Below, one piece after another: positions 18,899-27,556 of a stretch of DNA of 64,000 nucleotides. The notes beneath the pieces are model-generated. The model was not told the DNA's origin. It made no database searches and worked only from the letters and a program-made list of their open reading frames with translations. The position numbers and the translations under genes are program-made. This DNA is from Flavobacterium lutivivi (lineage in GTDB: Bacteria > Bacteroidota > Bacteroidia > Flavobacteriales > Flavobacteriaceae), in NCBI RefSeq assembly GCF_014642275.1, contig NZ_BMIM01000003.1:1-64000 (forward strand), read 5' to 3'. How positions within the stretch are numbered: the stretch's first letter is position 1; every line of letters begins with the position of its first letter.

Positions 18899-19246
18899 AT
18901 GAAAAAGATAATGATTTTAGGAATTTTGATGGCTTCAGGAATGGTATTTTCTCAATCTAAAAAACCATTTTTGGAACAAGAAGGAAATCTTGTAAAAGCT
19001 ACATACTATTATGATAATGGTAAAGTTCAACAACAAGGATATTTCAAAGATGGTAAACTAGATGGAGTTTGGACTTCATTTGATGAAAGTGGAAATAAAA
19101 AATCTTCTGGCGAATATAAAGATGGAGAAAAAACTGGGAAATGGTTTTTTTGGAATAATGAAACTTTAGCAGAAGTAGATTATTCTTCTAGTCAAATCAA
19201 ATCAGTGAAAAACTGGAAACAAGAAGGATTAGTCAACAGAAACTAA
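18899..19246 (+). CDS. Secreted MORN-repeat (YwqK-like) protein
   Basis: A signal peptide (MKKIMILGILMASGMVFSQ) is followed by about 95 residues with MORN-variant repeats: YYDNGKVQQQGYFKDGKLDGVW, FDESGNKKSSGEYKDGEKTGKW and a third weaker one. Databases often name such proteins 'YwqK family antitoxin', but no toxin gene is adjacent and it is exported, so I do not infer a toxin-antitoxin role. The ATG at 18899 gives a proper signal peptide; a longer frame from 18863 does not. Function unknown. Confidence 0.8.
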   Translation: MKKIMILGILMASGMVFSQSKKPFLEQEGNLVKATYYYDNGKVQQQGYFKDGKLDGVWTSFDESGNKKSSGEYKDGEKTGKWFFWNNETLAEVDYSSSQIKSVKNWKQEGLVNRN

Positions 19247-19262
19247 CAACCCAATAAATAAA

Positions 19263-19294
19263 AAAAAGGAACTCAATTTTGAGTTCCTTTTTTT
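19263..19294. terminator. Bidirectional terminator between MORN gene and efflux permease
   Basis: Arms AAAGGAACTCAA and TTGAGTTCCTTT, A-run on one side and T-run on the other. It sits between convergent genes ending at 19246 (+) and 19296 (-), so it probably serves both. Confidence 0.8.
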
Positions 19295-19295
19295 G

Positions 19296-22200
19296 TTATG
19301 CTTCGAGAGCTTCTCTTTTTTCTCTTCGGTCTCTCAACCAATATTTAACTCTTTTCACTAAGAAGAACATTACTGGCACCATCACTAATGTTAAAACTGT
19401 GGCATAGGTCAATCCAAAAATAATTGTCCATGCAAGTGGTGACCAGAAAATTACATTATCACCACCCATATATAAATGCGGATTGAAGTCAGTAACTAGT
19501 CCAAAAAAGTCAAAGTTTAAACCTATTGCTAGAGGAATTAATCCAAGTACAGCTGTTAGAGCAGTTAAAAGTACTGGACGCAAACGAGATTTACCACTTT
19601 CGATAATAATTTCTTTGATTTCATCCAGACTTAAATCATCATGACTTTCAACACCTTTTTCAGCCACTTTTTTGTCAAGTAGTAATACAAAGAAGTCCAT
19701 TAATACAATACCATTCTTCACTACAATACCAGCAAGTGAAATAATACCCATCATGGTCATTAATATCACAAAGTCCATATTTGCTATGACATATCCATAG
19801 AACACACCACTAAAACTTAGGAGCACTGTGAATAAAATTACTATAGTTTTTGAAACAGAGTTGAACTGTAAAACAATGATTAGTGTTATTCCTGCCATTG
19901 CTAAGAATAATGCATACATCAAGAAGCTTTGGTTTTTACCTTGTTCTTCTTGTACACCAGAGAAAGAGTAGGAAATGCCTTTTGGCAACTTGTATGATTT
20001 CAGTTCAGTTTGAATTTGTTTTGTAATTTCATCCCCGTTATAACCAGTTAAAACATTGGAATAAATAGTCATTATTCGTTTGTAATTTTTACGTTTTATT
20101 TGGTTATAAGTAGTTGTTTTTTCTGTGTTAGATACAGCCGAAATTGGAACTTGCATCATTTGCCCATTTGCTTGATTTCTAAAAGTCAACGACTGATTGA
20201 AAAGAACATTTTCATTTTTACGCTGATCTTCTTGCATTCTAACTACTATGTTGTAATCGTCATCTCCTTCTTTATAGGTAGAAATTTCTTGACCATATAC
20301 TGAACGACGCAAATTATAACCCAATTGTCCAGTTGAAACACCAAGACTTCCAGCATTTACACGGTCAACTTTTACTTCTAGTTCAGGACTTTCTTTGTTA
20401 ACATCAACATTTAGTCTTTCAATACCTGGAATATTTTTTGAGTTAATATAAGAAATCATTTTATCAGCTTCTTTTAGCATTTGATCATAATCTGAACCTG
20501 TTAGCTGAACGCTGATTGGATATCCAGCCGGTGGACCATTTGCATCTTTTTCTACTGTAACTTTTGCTCCAGCAATGCCTTTTACTTTTGAACGAATCTC
20601 TTCAAGAATTTCTTCAGTTTTAACGCCTCTACGGAATTTGAATTCAGAAAAATTAACCGTAACTTTCCCTTTGAAAGGAGTTTCGTTTGCCGAACCAGCA
20701 TCTACATTTGGATTTCCAGCACCAACACCTACTTGAGAAACAATACTTTCTGCCAAATAATTTTCTTTCGATTTAGGATCGATATATTTTTTCATTATAT
20801 CGAGAATTTGGTTTTCTACAAAAAGTGTTGCTTTGTTTGTTTTTTCAATATCTGTACCTTGAGGATATTCTATGTAAGCAATTACTTGATTTGGAATGTT
20901 TTCTGGAAAGAACAATACTTTTCTTGGGAAAATTCCAAGCAAAATAAATGAAAGGAATAGCATTCCGATAATACCAACTAATGATTTCCAAGCATTGCTT
21001 CCTGTTAAGATTTTTGCCAAAAACACTTTGTATTTTTCTTCAAGTCTAGGGAAAAAACTGTGCTGAAAATCTTGTGTCCACTGGTATAATTTTATTCTAT
21101 ATAACCACATTAAAACTAATGAAATGATTGCCAAATGCCCAATTCCTCTCAATAGTTTATTGTCATACACATGAGAGTTACCAAGAACAGCAAAAAATAC
21201 TCCAACTACCGTAAAAATAATTGTATATCTTTTTATAGATTTTTTAGAGATGTTTTTGTCCTCAATATCCATAGAACCACCAGTCATTGCGGCATTGATA
21301 ACCATGGCAACAAATAGTGAAGCGGTCAATGTTACGGTTAGTGTTATTGGAAAATAAATCATGAATTTACCCATAGTTCCTGGCCAAAGCGCAAAAGGCA
21401 AGAAAGCCATCAAGGTTGTTGCAGTTGATGAAATTACTGGCCAAGCTATTTCACCAATACCTATTTTTGAAGCTTGTATTCGCGACATTCCTTTTTTCAT
21501 ATTGGCAAAAACATTGTCAACCACAACTATACCATCATCTACCAAAAGACCCAATCCCATAACCAGACCAAAAAGAACCATGGTATTTAGTGTTTTTCCA
21601 AATGCTGCAAGTAGAGTAAATGCAATCATCATCGATAATGGAATTGCTGCTCCAACAAAAAGTGAATTTCTCAATCCCATGGTAAACATTAAAACAATCA
21701 TTACCAGTACAATACCGAAAATAATGTGGTTTGATAATTCATCTACTTGATGTTCAACTCGAGATGATTGGTCATTAGTCAATTCAATGTTGAGGTTTTT
21801 AGGTAAATAATTTTCTTGAGCTTCTTTGATTTTTTCTTTTACTTGCTCAATAGCAGAAATCATATTTTGCCCAGAACGTTTTTTTACATTAAGCATTACA
21901 ACTTCTTTTTTGCTTTCGCGAGCATAAGTTGTTTTTTCTTTTTCTTTGAAAGAAATAGTTGCAATATCTTTTAGATAAACTGTTCCGCCATTGTGTTTTA
22001 CAATAACATTTTCCAATTCTTTCGGGTCTTTTATCTCACCAACAATTCTGATGTTGTTTCTAGAACCTTGAGAAACTAAGTTACCTCCAGAAAGTGTCAT
22101 GTTTTCATACTTCACAGCATTTTGAATATCATCAAAAGAAACTTGAGCAGCAGTCATTTTGAAAATATCTACAGCGATTTCAACTTCTTTATCATCTACA

Positions 22201-22769
22201 CCTAAGATATCAACTTTTTTCACTTCGGGAATTTCTTCAATATCATCTTGAAGTTTTTCTCCATATTTTTTCAATTGTTGCGTAGTGTAATCTCCTTTGA
22301 GGTTGATGTTCAAAATTGGGACTTCTTCGGAAATGTTTAACTCAAAAACACTTGGATCTACTTTACTACCATTATCAAGATTTGGCCAATCGTTATCAGC
22401 TTTAACAATGTCAACTTTATCTTTGATTTTTGTTTTGGCTTCTTCAATACCAACTTTATCGGCAAATTCTACTATAATCATTCCATAATCTTGAAACGAG
22501 CTAGCGGTTATTTTATCAACACCACTGATGTTTTTTATTTCTTTTTCAAGTGGTTTGATAATTAATTTTTCTACATCTTCGGCAGAGTTTCCAGGGAATA
22601 TAGAAGATATATATACTTTGTTTTCTATAATTTCGGGAAAATCTTCGCGAGGCATTGTTACATATGCAATCAAGCCTGTAATTACTATTAGAGCGGTGAA
22701 AATATAAACAGTAATTCTGTTTTCTATAGCCCAACTCGATATGCTAAATTCTTTATTTTGATGTGACAT
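19296..22769 (-). CDS. RND efflux transporter permease (AcrB-like)
   Basis: The inner-membrane proton-driven pump of a tripartite efflux system, 1157 residues. It has two repeats, each of a periplasmic pore domain and a membrane bundle. The family block GLGLLVDDGIVVVDNVF carries the Asp pair used in proton relay, and GIISLAGIVVKNGIVLMDF is the equivalent in the second half. It is about 100 residues longer than AcrB because of an extra hydrophobic stretch near residues 510-570. Last gene of the TetR-TolC-adaptor-permease unit. Substrate cannot be told from sequence. Confidence 0.94.
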   Translation of the reverse strand: MSHQNKEFSISSWAIENRITVYIFTALIVITGLIAYVTMPREDFPEIIENKVYISSIFPGNSAEDVEKLIIKPLEKEIKNISGVDKITASSFQDYGMIIVEFADKVGIEEAKTKIKDKVDIVKADNDWPNLDNGSKVDPSVFELNISEEVPILNINLKGDYTTQQLKKYGEKLQDDIEEIPEVKKVDILGVDDKEVEIAVDIFKMTAAQVSFDDIQNAVKYENMTLSGGNLVSQGSRNNIRIVGEIKDPKELENVIVKHNGGTVYLKDIATISFKEKEKTTYARESKKEVVMLNVKKRSGQNMISAIEQVKEKIKEAQENYLPKNLNIELTNDQSSRVEHQVDELSNHIIFGIVLVMIVLMFTMGLRNSLFVGAAIPLSMMIAFTLLAAFGKTLNTMVLFGLVMGLGLLVDDGIVVVDNVFANMKKGMSRIQASKIGIGEIAWPVISSTATTLMAFLPFALWPGTMGKFMIYFPITLTVTLTASLFVAMVINAAMTGGSMDIEDKNISKKSIKRYTIIFTVVGVFFAVLGNSHVYDNKLLRGIGHLAIISLVLMWLYRIKLYQWTQDFQHSFFPRLEEKYKVFLAKILTGSNAWKSLVGIIGMLFLSFILLGIFPRKVLFFPENIPNQVIAYIEYPQGTDIEKTNKATLFVENQILDIMKKYIDPKSKENYLAESIVSQVGVGAGNPNVDAGSANETPFKGKVTVNFSEFKFRRGVKTEEILEEIRSKVKGIAGAKVTVEKDANGPPAGYPISVQLTGSDYDQMLKEADKMISYINSKNIPGIERLNVDVNKESPELEVKVDRVNAGSLGVSTGQLGYNLRRSVYGQEISTYKEGDDDYNIVVRMQEDQRKNENVLFNQSLTFRNQANGQMMQVPISAVSNTEKTTTYNQIKRKNYKRIMTIYSNVLTGYNGDEITKQIQTELKSYKLPKGISYSFSGVQEEQGKNQSFLMYALFLAMAGITLIIVLQFNSVSKTIVILFTVLLSFSGVFYGYVIANMDFVILMTMMGIISLAGIVVKNGIVLMDFFVLLLDKKVAEKGVESHDDLSLDEIKEIIIESGKSRLRPVLLTALTAVLGLIPLAIGLNFDFFGLVTDFNPHLYMGGDNVIFWSPLAWTIIFGLTYATVLTLVMVPVMFFLVKRVKYWLRDRREKREALEA

Positions 22770-22776
22770 ATTTTTT

Positions 22777-22840
22777 GTTTAAGGTTTCAAGTTTAAGGTT
22801 TCGGCGTTTTAGAAACAACCTGAAACCTGAAACTTGAAAC
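22777..22840. repeat. Intergenic imperfect palindrome between adaptor and permease
   Basis: GTTTCAAGTTTAAGGTTTC is mirrored by CTGAAACCTGAAACTTGAAAC with two mismatches, spaced by about 16 bases. It is the same family as the element at 10436-10503. Confidence 0.65.
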
Positions 22841-22849
22841 AATTATATT

Positions 22850-23986
22850 TTAGAAATTCAACTTCATGCCTTCAGAAATTGTATTCACTCCTTCGGTAAC
22901 AATAATATCATTAGCTGATAATCCACTCAGAATTTCAGTTACATTGTCTGATGATTTTCCAACGCTAACAATTGCTTTTTTAGCAATGCCAGTTTTGCCA
23001 TTGCTTCCATTAACCACAAAAACAAATTTGTCTCCAGCAGCATCTTCTTGAACCACATTTGTTGGAACCACGACAGCATTTTTATTGATGTAATCAATGA
23101 TTTTTAGCTTGGCTACTTGATTTGGACGAAGTAAATTTTCCGGATTTGGCACACTAACTTCAATTCCGAAACTACGATTGTTAGGGTTAATGAAATTACC
23201 AACTTGACGTACTTTTCCTTTGTAATTTTTACCCAAAGCAGCCAAATAAACATCAACTTCTGTCCCAACTTTAAGTTTTCCAATATATGTTTCAGGAACA
23301 GTTGTAGAAACGTACATATTGTTCAAATTCACAATTCGCATTAATCCTTGTTGGCTTGGCGCAACAACTTGACCTTTCTCTACAAAAACTTCATCAATTG
23401 TTCCAGTAAAAGGCGCACGAATAACTGTTTTTGCCAGTTGAGCTCTCATTTGTGCAACTGCTTTTTGAGCAGAAACCATTTGAGTTTGTGCGTTTAGAAA
23501 CTGAATTTCAGACCCAATTTTTTTGTCCCAAAGATTTTTTTGTCTTTCAAAAGTTGTTTTTGCCAATGCATATTGATTTTCTAAACTTGCCAATTGTTGA
23601 CTCAATCCAGCATCATCAACTCGACCTAGAATTTGACCTTTAGAAACTTTTTGACCTGCTTTTACTGTCAAAGAGGTTAATGTTCCACTAAACTCAGGTT
23701 GTATAAGAATGTTCTCTTTTGTATCTACATTTCCTTGAATTTCAAGATAGTGGTTGAACAGTGTGTCTTTGAGCGTAATAACAGAAACTAATGCTTCGTC
23801 TTTTTTGTTATCAAGTTTTGCTAATGCTTCTTCAATTTTTGCAATTTCTGTTTGAAGTGAAGCTTTTTTTTCAGTTAATGCTTTAACATTTTTTGAATTT
23901 ATTAAATCATCAATGTTTTCTGTTTTGGATGCATTTGAACACGAAAACAGAATGAATGCTGTTGTAACGATTAGTATTTTTTTCAT
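22850..23986 (-). CDS. RND efflux periplasmic adaptor (membrane fusion protein), lipoprotein
   Basis: The AcrA/HlyD-like adaptor linking the permease to TolC, 378 residues from the ATG at 23986 (a TTG two codons upstream is less likely). A lipoprotein signal ends at the lipobox FILFSC. A coiled-coil segment follows (LTEKKASLQTEIAKIEEALAKL), then a biotinyl-lipoyl-like half (GTLTSLTVKAGQKVSKGQILGRVD), a helical hairpin, and the second half (VIRAPFTGTIDEVFVEKGQVV). Located between tolC (16 bases) and a repeat-bearing gap before the permease. Confidence 0.93.
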   Translation of the reverse strand: MKKILIVTTAFILFSCSNASKTENIDDLINSKNVKALTEKKASLQTEIAKIEEALAKLDNKKDEALVSVITLKDTLFNHYLEIQGNVDTKENILIQPEFSGTLTSLTVKAGQKVSKGQILGRVDDAGLSQQLASLENQYALAKTTFERQKNLWDKKIGSEIQFLNAQTQMVSAQKAVAQMRAQLAKTVIRAPFTGTIDEVFVEKGQVVAPSQQGLMRIVNLNNMYVSTTVPETYIGKLKVGTEVDVYLAALGKNYKGKVRQVGNFINPNNRSFGIEVSVPNPENLLRPNQVAKLKIIDYINKNAVVVPTNVVQEDAAGDKFVFVVNGSNGKTGIAKKAIVSVGKSSDNVTEILSGLSANDIIVTEGVNTISEGMKLNF

Positions 23987-24002
23987 TTTCAATGAGATAT
24001 GG

Positions 24003-25325
24003 TTAGTTCTTATTTGTTAATTTTTCGAGCGAAGCTCTTTTATTTATTACATCGAGTAGCGATTGAAGGTATTTTTGTTGTGCATCATAGAGTTGTTCTT
24101 GAGCTTTTGTTAAATCGAAACTAGAAGAAAGACCTTCTTTAAATTTGATTTCTTGTTTTCCTTCTATTCTCTCGGCAAGATTTAAATTGCTTTTTGATGT
24201 ACTAAGTTGTTCTATGCTGTATTCGTAATCGCTTTTAGACTTTTCAAATTGAAGTTTCAATTTTTGTTCAGTTTCTTTCAACTCTGTTTTTGATTGTTCC
24301 AAAGCTATTTTCGCTTGTTGAGTTCTTGCGCTTCTTCCTAAGCTACTAAAAATAGGAACATTTAACCCAATACCTAAATTAGAATAATTGTACCATCTTT
24401 GATCACCATTGAACATTGTAAAACGGCTACCAAAAGTATTTGAACCAAAGTTTACCGATGCTCCAAGCGAAGGCAAAGCTTTGCTTTTTTCTAATTTTAA
24501 TAACAATCTGTTGCTCTCTTCTACATTTTTACCTATTTGATAATCAATATTGTTTTCAACTTTAAACTCTTCTTTCAAAATGGCTAAATCAACATTGTTT
24601 TGTGCCAATGAATTCAGATTGTCAGTAAGCGTCAATTGTTCTTCAAGTTCAATTCCTAAAACCAGTTTGAGCATATTGAGTGCAATTTTCTTTTGACGCT
24701 TCACATTTTCTAGCGAACTTTTTACCGATGCAAGTGTTATTTGAAACTGCTCTACATTTTCTTCTTCAATCAACCCATTGTTGTAAGTTTGTTGAGTTTC
24801 AAAAACTGTTTTTTCGAGTATCGTTTTATTTTTTTCTAGAATACCTATGCTTTCATCGGCTAAAAGGACGTTGCCATAGGAATTGATAACAATTTCTCTA
24901 ATCTCTTGGTTAGTTTTGACTTTAGCGTTTTCAGAAATCTTCAAATAAGTTCTAGCAGACTGCAAACCAACAAGATATGAGCCGTCGAAAATTAATTGGC
25001 TCAATTTTAAACTTGCATCCATTGAATTGTAGTTTCCAAATTCTAATGTACTAGTTTGTCCATTTACGGTGAATTGATTTTGCTGAATTTTGAAATTGTT
25101 AAGATAGTTAACGTTTCCTTCAATATGTGGCAAACCAATAGTTGTGGTTTCCCATTTTTTCTTTTTAGCAGCTTCAATATCTCTATCAGCATTGATGATG
25201 GAGTAGTTGTTTTTCAAGGCATGTTCTAGAGCTTGTTGAAGGCTGAAACTATAGCTTTGCTTTTGTTCCTGAGCATGGATTATGCTCACAAACAGTAAAA
25301 GGGTTAGTATTAATTTGTTTTTCAT
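24003..25325 (-). CDS. TolC-family outer-membrane efflux protein
   Basis: The outer-membrane channel of the tripartite pump, 440 residues. A signal peptide (LILTLLLFVSIIHAQ) precedes two homologous OEP repeats made of long amphipathic helices with many Gln, Lys and Glu, and short strand segments (LKLSQLIFDGSYLVGLQSA, GLNVPIFSSLGRSARTQQA). It starts six bases after the TetR stop and is followed by the adaptor. Confidence 0.93.
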   Translation of the reverse strand: MKNKLILTLLLFVSIIHAQEQKQSYSFSLQQALEHALKNNYSIINADRDIEAAKKKKWETTTIGLPHIEGNVNYLNNFKIQQNQFTVNGQTSTLEFGNYNSMDASLKLSQLIFDGSYLVGLQSARTYLKISENAKVKTNQEIREIVINSYGNVLLADESIGILEKNKTILEKTVFETQQTYNNGLIEEENVEQFQITLASVKSSLENVKRQKKIALNMLKLVLGIELEEQLTLTDNLNSLAQNNVDLAILKEEFKVENNIDYQIGKNVEESNRLLLKLEKSKALPSLGASVNFGSNTFGSRFTMFNGDQRWYNYSNLGIGLNVPIFSSLGRSARTQQAKIALEQSKTELKETEQKLKLQFEKSKSDYEYSIEQLSTSKSNLNLAERIEGKQEIKFKEGLSSSFDLTKAQEQLYDAQQKYLQSLLDVINKRASLEKLTNKN

Positions 25326-25331
25326 TGATGA

Positions 25332-25928
25332 TTATATATTAAATTTAAGTAATTGTTTTTCAAGTTCTTCTATTCCTTTTGGAGTTGCCAAAGCACGAGT
25401 ATGGTATTCAAGTGCTTTTCCTTCAAGGATATAGGCATCACGTTCTAGCAAAGTATTTTCGTTTATGGAAAAAATAAGTGTATAATAGAATTTTGTGGCT
25501 GCTTCTATATCAATTTCAGGACGATATAATCCTTGTTCAATTCCTTTTACAATATTTTGAGAAAACATGGAGTGACAATCTTCAATTTCGTTTCTCATCA
25601 TTTTTTCATAAATTTCAGGATAATGTTTTTTTAATTGATAGGCAGGCGAATGATCAAAAGATTGAAACATTTCTTTGAACATTTTTCTCATTTCAAAATT
25701 CTCCTCTATAGCATTAAAATTTTTCGAAACCACTTCATCCATCAATCGATGAATGTTTTGGTGAACAATTTCAGTTCCTTGTTCTATTAATTGTTCCTTG
25801 TTACTAAAATATTTGTAAATTGTTTTTTTAGAAATACACATATCACAAGCAATATCGTCCATAGTTACGCTCTTGAAACCAAGTTTCAAAAACATATCTG
25901 TAGCTCTTGCAATAATTTTATCTTTCAT
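25332..25928 (-). CDS. TetR/AcrR-family transcriptional regulator
   Basis: A 198-residue repressor-type protein. The N-terminal helix-turn-helix (about residues 19-48, SVTMDDIACDMCISKKTIYKYF) is followed by an all-helical ligand domain. It is in the same transcription unit as the efflux genes it likely controls, overlapping the upstream DUF2867-like gene by 11 bases. An inverted repeat around the unit's promoter (26483-26512) is a good candidate for its binding site. The inducing ligand is unknown. Confidence 0.92.
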   Translation of the reverse strand: MKDKIIARATDMFLKLGFKSVTMDDIACDMCISKKTIYKYFSNKEQLIEQGTEIVHQNIHRLMDEVVSKNFNAIEENFEMRKMFKEMFQSFDHSPAYQLKKHYPEIYEKMMRNEIEDCHSMFSQNIVKGIEQGLYRPEIDIEAATKFYYTLIFSINENTLLERDAYILEGKALEYHTRALATPKGIEELEKQLLKFNI

Positions 25929-26451
25929 TATTTTTCTCTAAATCTTTTAAAATTGATTTTAACATTATGGGAACTATTAATTTATGAAATGGTTTTACAG
26001 GTAGGAAATACAATTTCCCAAACCAATTATTAAAAACAACTATTGTTGAGATAGTTATCGATTTACTATTTGTTTCTAATTTATCCAAAAGAATAGACAC
26101 TTTAAAATTTAAGTGCTTATCATTTTCACCCAAAACAATTTCATTTTCTCTTCTTTCTAGGACTTTAAACAATCCTAATTGTTCGCCTTCTTCACCTTTA
26201 AATTCTGCAAGAATGGCTGTTTTGTCTTTTTCACTTTTAGGTACTTTTAATCCAAATAAACTAACTACCCTGTTCCTCAAATAAAACAATTTATCAACCC
26301 AATTAGGAGCAGTTGAAAAAAACGACTTGCAAACATCAACAACAGATATATTTTCAGTATTAATTAATTTTCCTTGATAACAATCAAAATAATCAAATTG
26401 CTCGTTTGAAAGAATAGATTTTTCTGGAAAATTAACTTTTACAACTCTCAT
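25918..26451 (-). CDS. DUF2867-like protein
   Basis: A 177-residue cytosolic protein resembling the DUF2867 family: the N-terminal WVDKLFYLRNRVVSLFGLK segment, a beta-rich middle (GLFKVLERRENEIVLGENDKHLNFKVSILL) and the C-terminal VFNNWFGKLYFLPVKPFHKLIVPIML. The fold is thought to be START/SRPBCC-like; that is family knowledge and the ligand is not known. It is the first gene of the efflux unit, overlapping tetR by 11 bases, which suggests a link to the pumped or sensed compound. Confidence 0.7.
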   Translation of the reverse strand: MRVVKVNFPEKSILSNEQFDYFDCYQGKLINTENISVVDVCKSFFSTAPNWVDKLFYLRNRVVSLFGLKVPKSEKDKTAILAEFKGEEGEQLGLFKVLERRENEIVLGENDKHLNFKVSILLDKLETNSKSITISTIVVFNNWFGKLYFLPVKPFHKLIVPIMLKSILKDLEKNNER

Positions 26452-26471
26452 TGCATTCTAAATTTCGTGTG

Positions 26472-26502
26472 CAAATATAAAATGGAAACTTTTAATACCA
26501 AA
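26472..26502 (-). promoter_or_regulatory. Promoter of the DUF2867-TetR-efflux unit
   Basis: Minus-strand -33 TTTG (26499-26502) and -7 TATATTTG (26472-26479), 19 bases apart: an exact consensus match, with about 20 bases of leader. Confidence 0.7.
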
Positions 26503-26512
26503 ATAGTTTCCA
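26483..26512. promoter_or_regulatory. Candidate TetR operator (inverted repeat)
   Basis: Perfect 8-base arms TGGAAACT (26483-26490) and AGTTTCCA (26505-26512) separated by 14 bases. The -33 element of the efflux promoter lies between the arms, so binding would block RNA polymerase. Assignment to the TetR protein encoded in the unit is inference from position. Confidence 0.55.
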
Positions 26513-26581
26513 AAGTATTTACATTTTTTTAACATTTGAATAAATGTTTAAATAGAGTTACATTAGCCAAAAAATTTGAAA

Positions 26582-27556
26582 ATGCAACCTCTTTCATATT
26601 ATCAAGAAATTATATCCAACTATTTCAATACTTTAATTGTTAATGAAGAACCTGCAAATCTTTATGAACCAATTAAATACATTCTATCGTTAGGAGGAAA
26701 ACGAATGAGACCTGTGCTTACATTGATGGCTACAGAAGTTTTTGACGCTGATTGCAAAAAATCATTAGCTGCAGCAACTGCTGTTGAGGTTTTTCATAAT
26801 TTTTCATTAATTCATGATGATATTATGGACGATGCACCATTGCGAAGAGGTAATGAAACTGTTCATGAAAAATGGAATATCAACACAGGAATTCTTTCTG
26901 GTGATGCCATGCTGATTTTAGCCTATCAATATTTTGAACAATATGAACCCAATATTTTTCAAGAGTTAGCCAAATTATTCAGCAAAACAGCACTTGAAGT
27001 TTGCGAAGGACAACAATATGATGTTGATTTTGAAACTAGAGAAGACGTAACGATTCCTGAATATCTAAAAATGATTGAGTATAAAACAGCGGTTTTGGTT
27101 GGTGCATCAATGAAAATGGGTGCAATTGTAGCTCAAACATCAGAAGAAAACAAAAATCTTATTTATGATTTTGGGTTAAATTTAGGCATAGCATTCCAGC
27201 TTCAAGATGATTATTTGGATGCATTTGGTAATCCTGAAACATTTGGGAAACAAGTTGGTGGCGACATCATTGAAAACAAAAAGACCTATTTGTATCTAAA
27301 GGCTATGGAATTTGCAAAGCCAGAAGAAAAAGAACAATTGCTGCATTTGTTTTCTATTCAACCAAATGATAATACGGAGAAAATAAATTCAGTAAAAGAA
27401 ATTTTCAATAATACTGGTGCAAGTCAAGAAACTAAAAATGCCATAGAAAAATTTACACTCAAAGCCTTTGAAACACTCGAAAAAATGGATATAAAAGACA
27501 GCAAAAAAGCAGTTTTGAAAGCATTTGGAGAAAAATTAATGAGTAGAAATGTCTAG
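26582..27556 (+). CDS. Polyprenyl (isoprenyl) diphosphate synthase
   Basis: A trans-prenyltransferase condensing isopentenyl diphosphate with allylic diphosphates, cytosolic, 324 residues. The first Asp-rich motif is in FSLIHDDIMDDAPLRRG and the second in FQLQDDYLDAFG; LGGKRMRP is the substrate Lys/Arg block. An aromatic Phe five residues before the first motif hints at a short product (C15-C20), but the family is variable. I start at the ATG at 26582; a TTG two codons upstream is possible. The 3' end overlaps the next gene by 8 bases. Confidence 0.9.
   Translation: MQPLSYYQEIISNYFNTLIVNEEPANLYEPIKYILSLGGKRMRPVLTLMATEVFDADCKKSLAAATAVEVFHNFSLIHDDIMDDAPLRRGNETVHEKWNINTGILSGDAMLILAYQYFEQYEPNIFQELAKLFSKTALEVCEGQQYDVDFETREDVTIPEYLKMIEYKTAVLVGASMKMGAIVAQTSEENKNLIYDFGLNLGIAFQLQDDYLDAFGNPETFGKQVGGDIIENKKTYLYLKAMEFAKPEEKEQLLHLFSIQPNDNTEKINSVKEIFNNTGASQETKNAIEKFTLKAFETLEKMDIKDSKKAVLKAFGEKLMSRNV

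Noticed and set aside
18899-19246. Toxin-antitoxin system suggested by the 'YwqK antitoxin' family name
   Set aside because: No toxin gene is adjacent and the protein has a signal peptide. The name comes from MORN-repeat similarity only.
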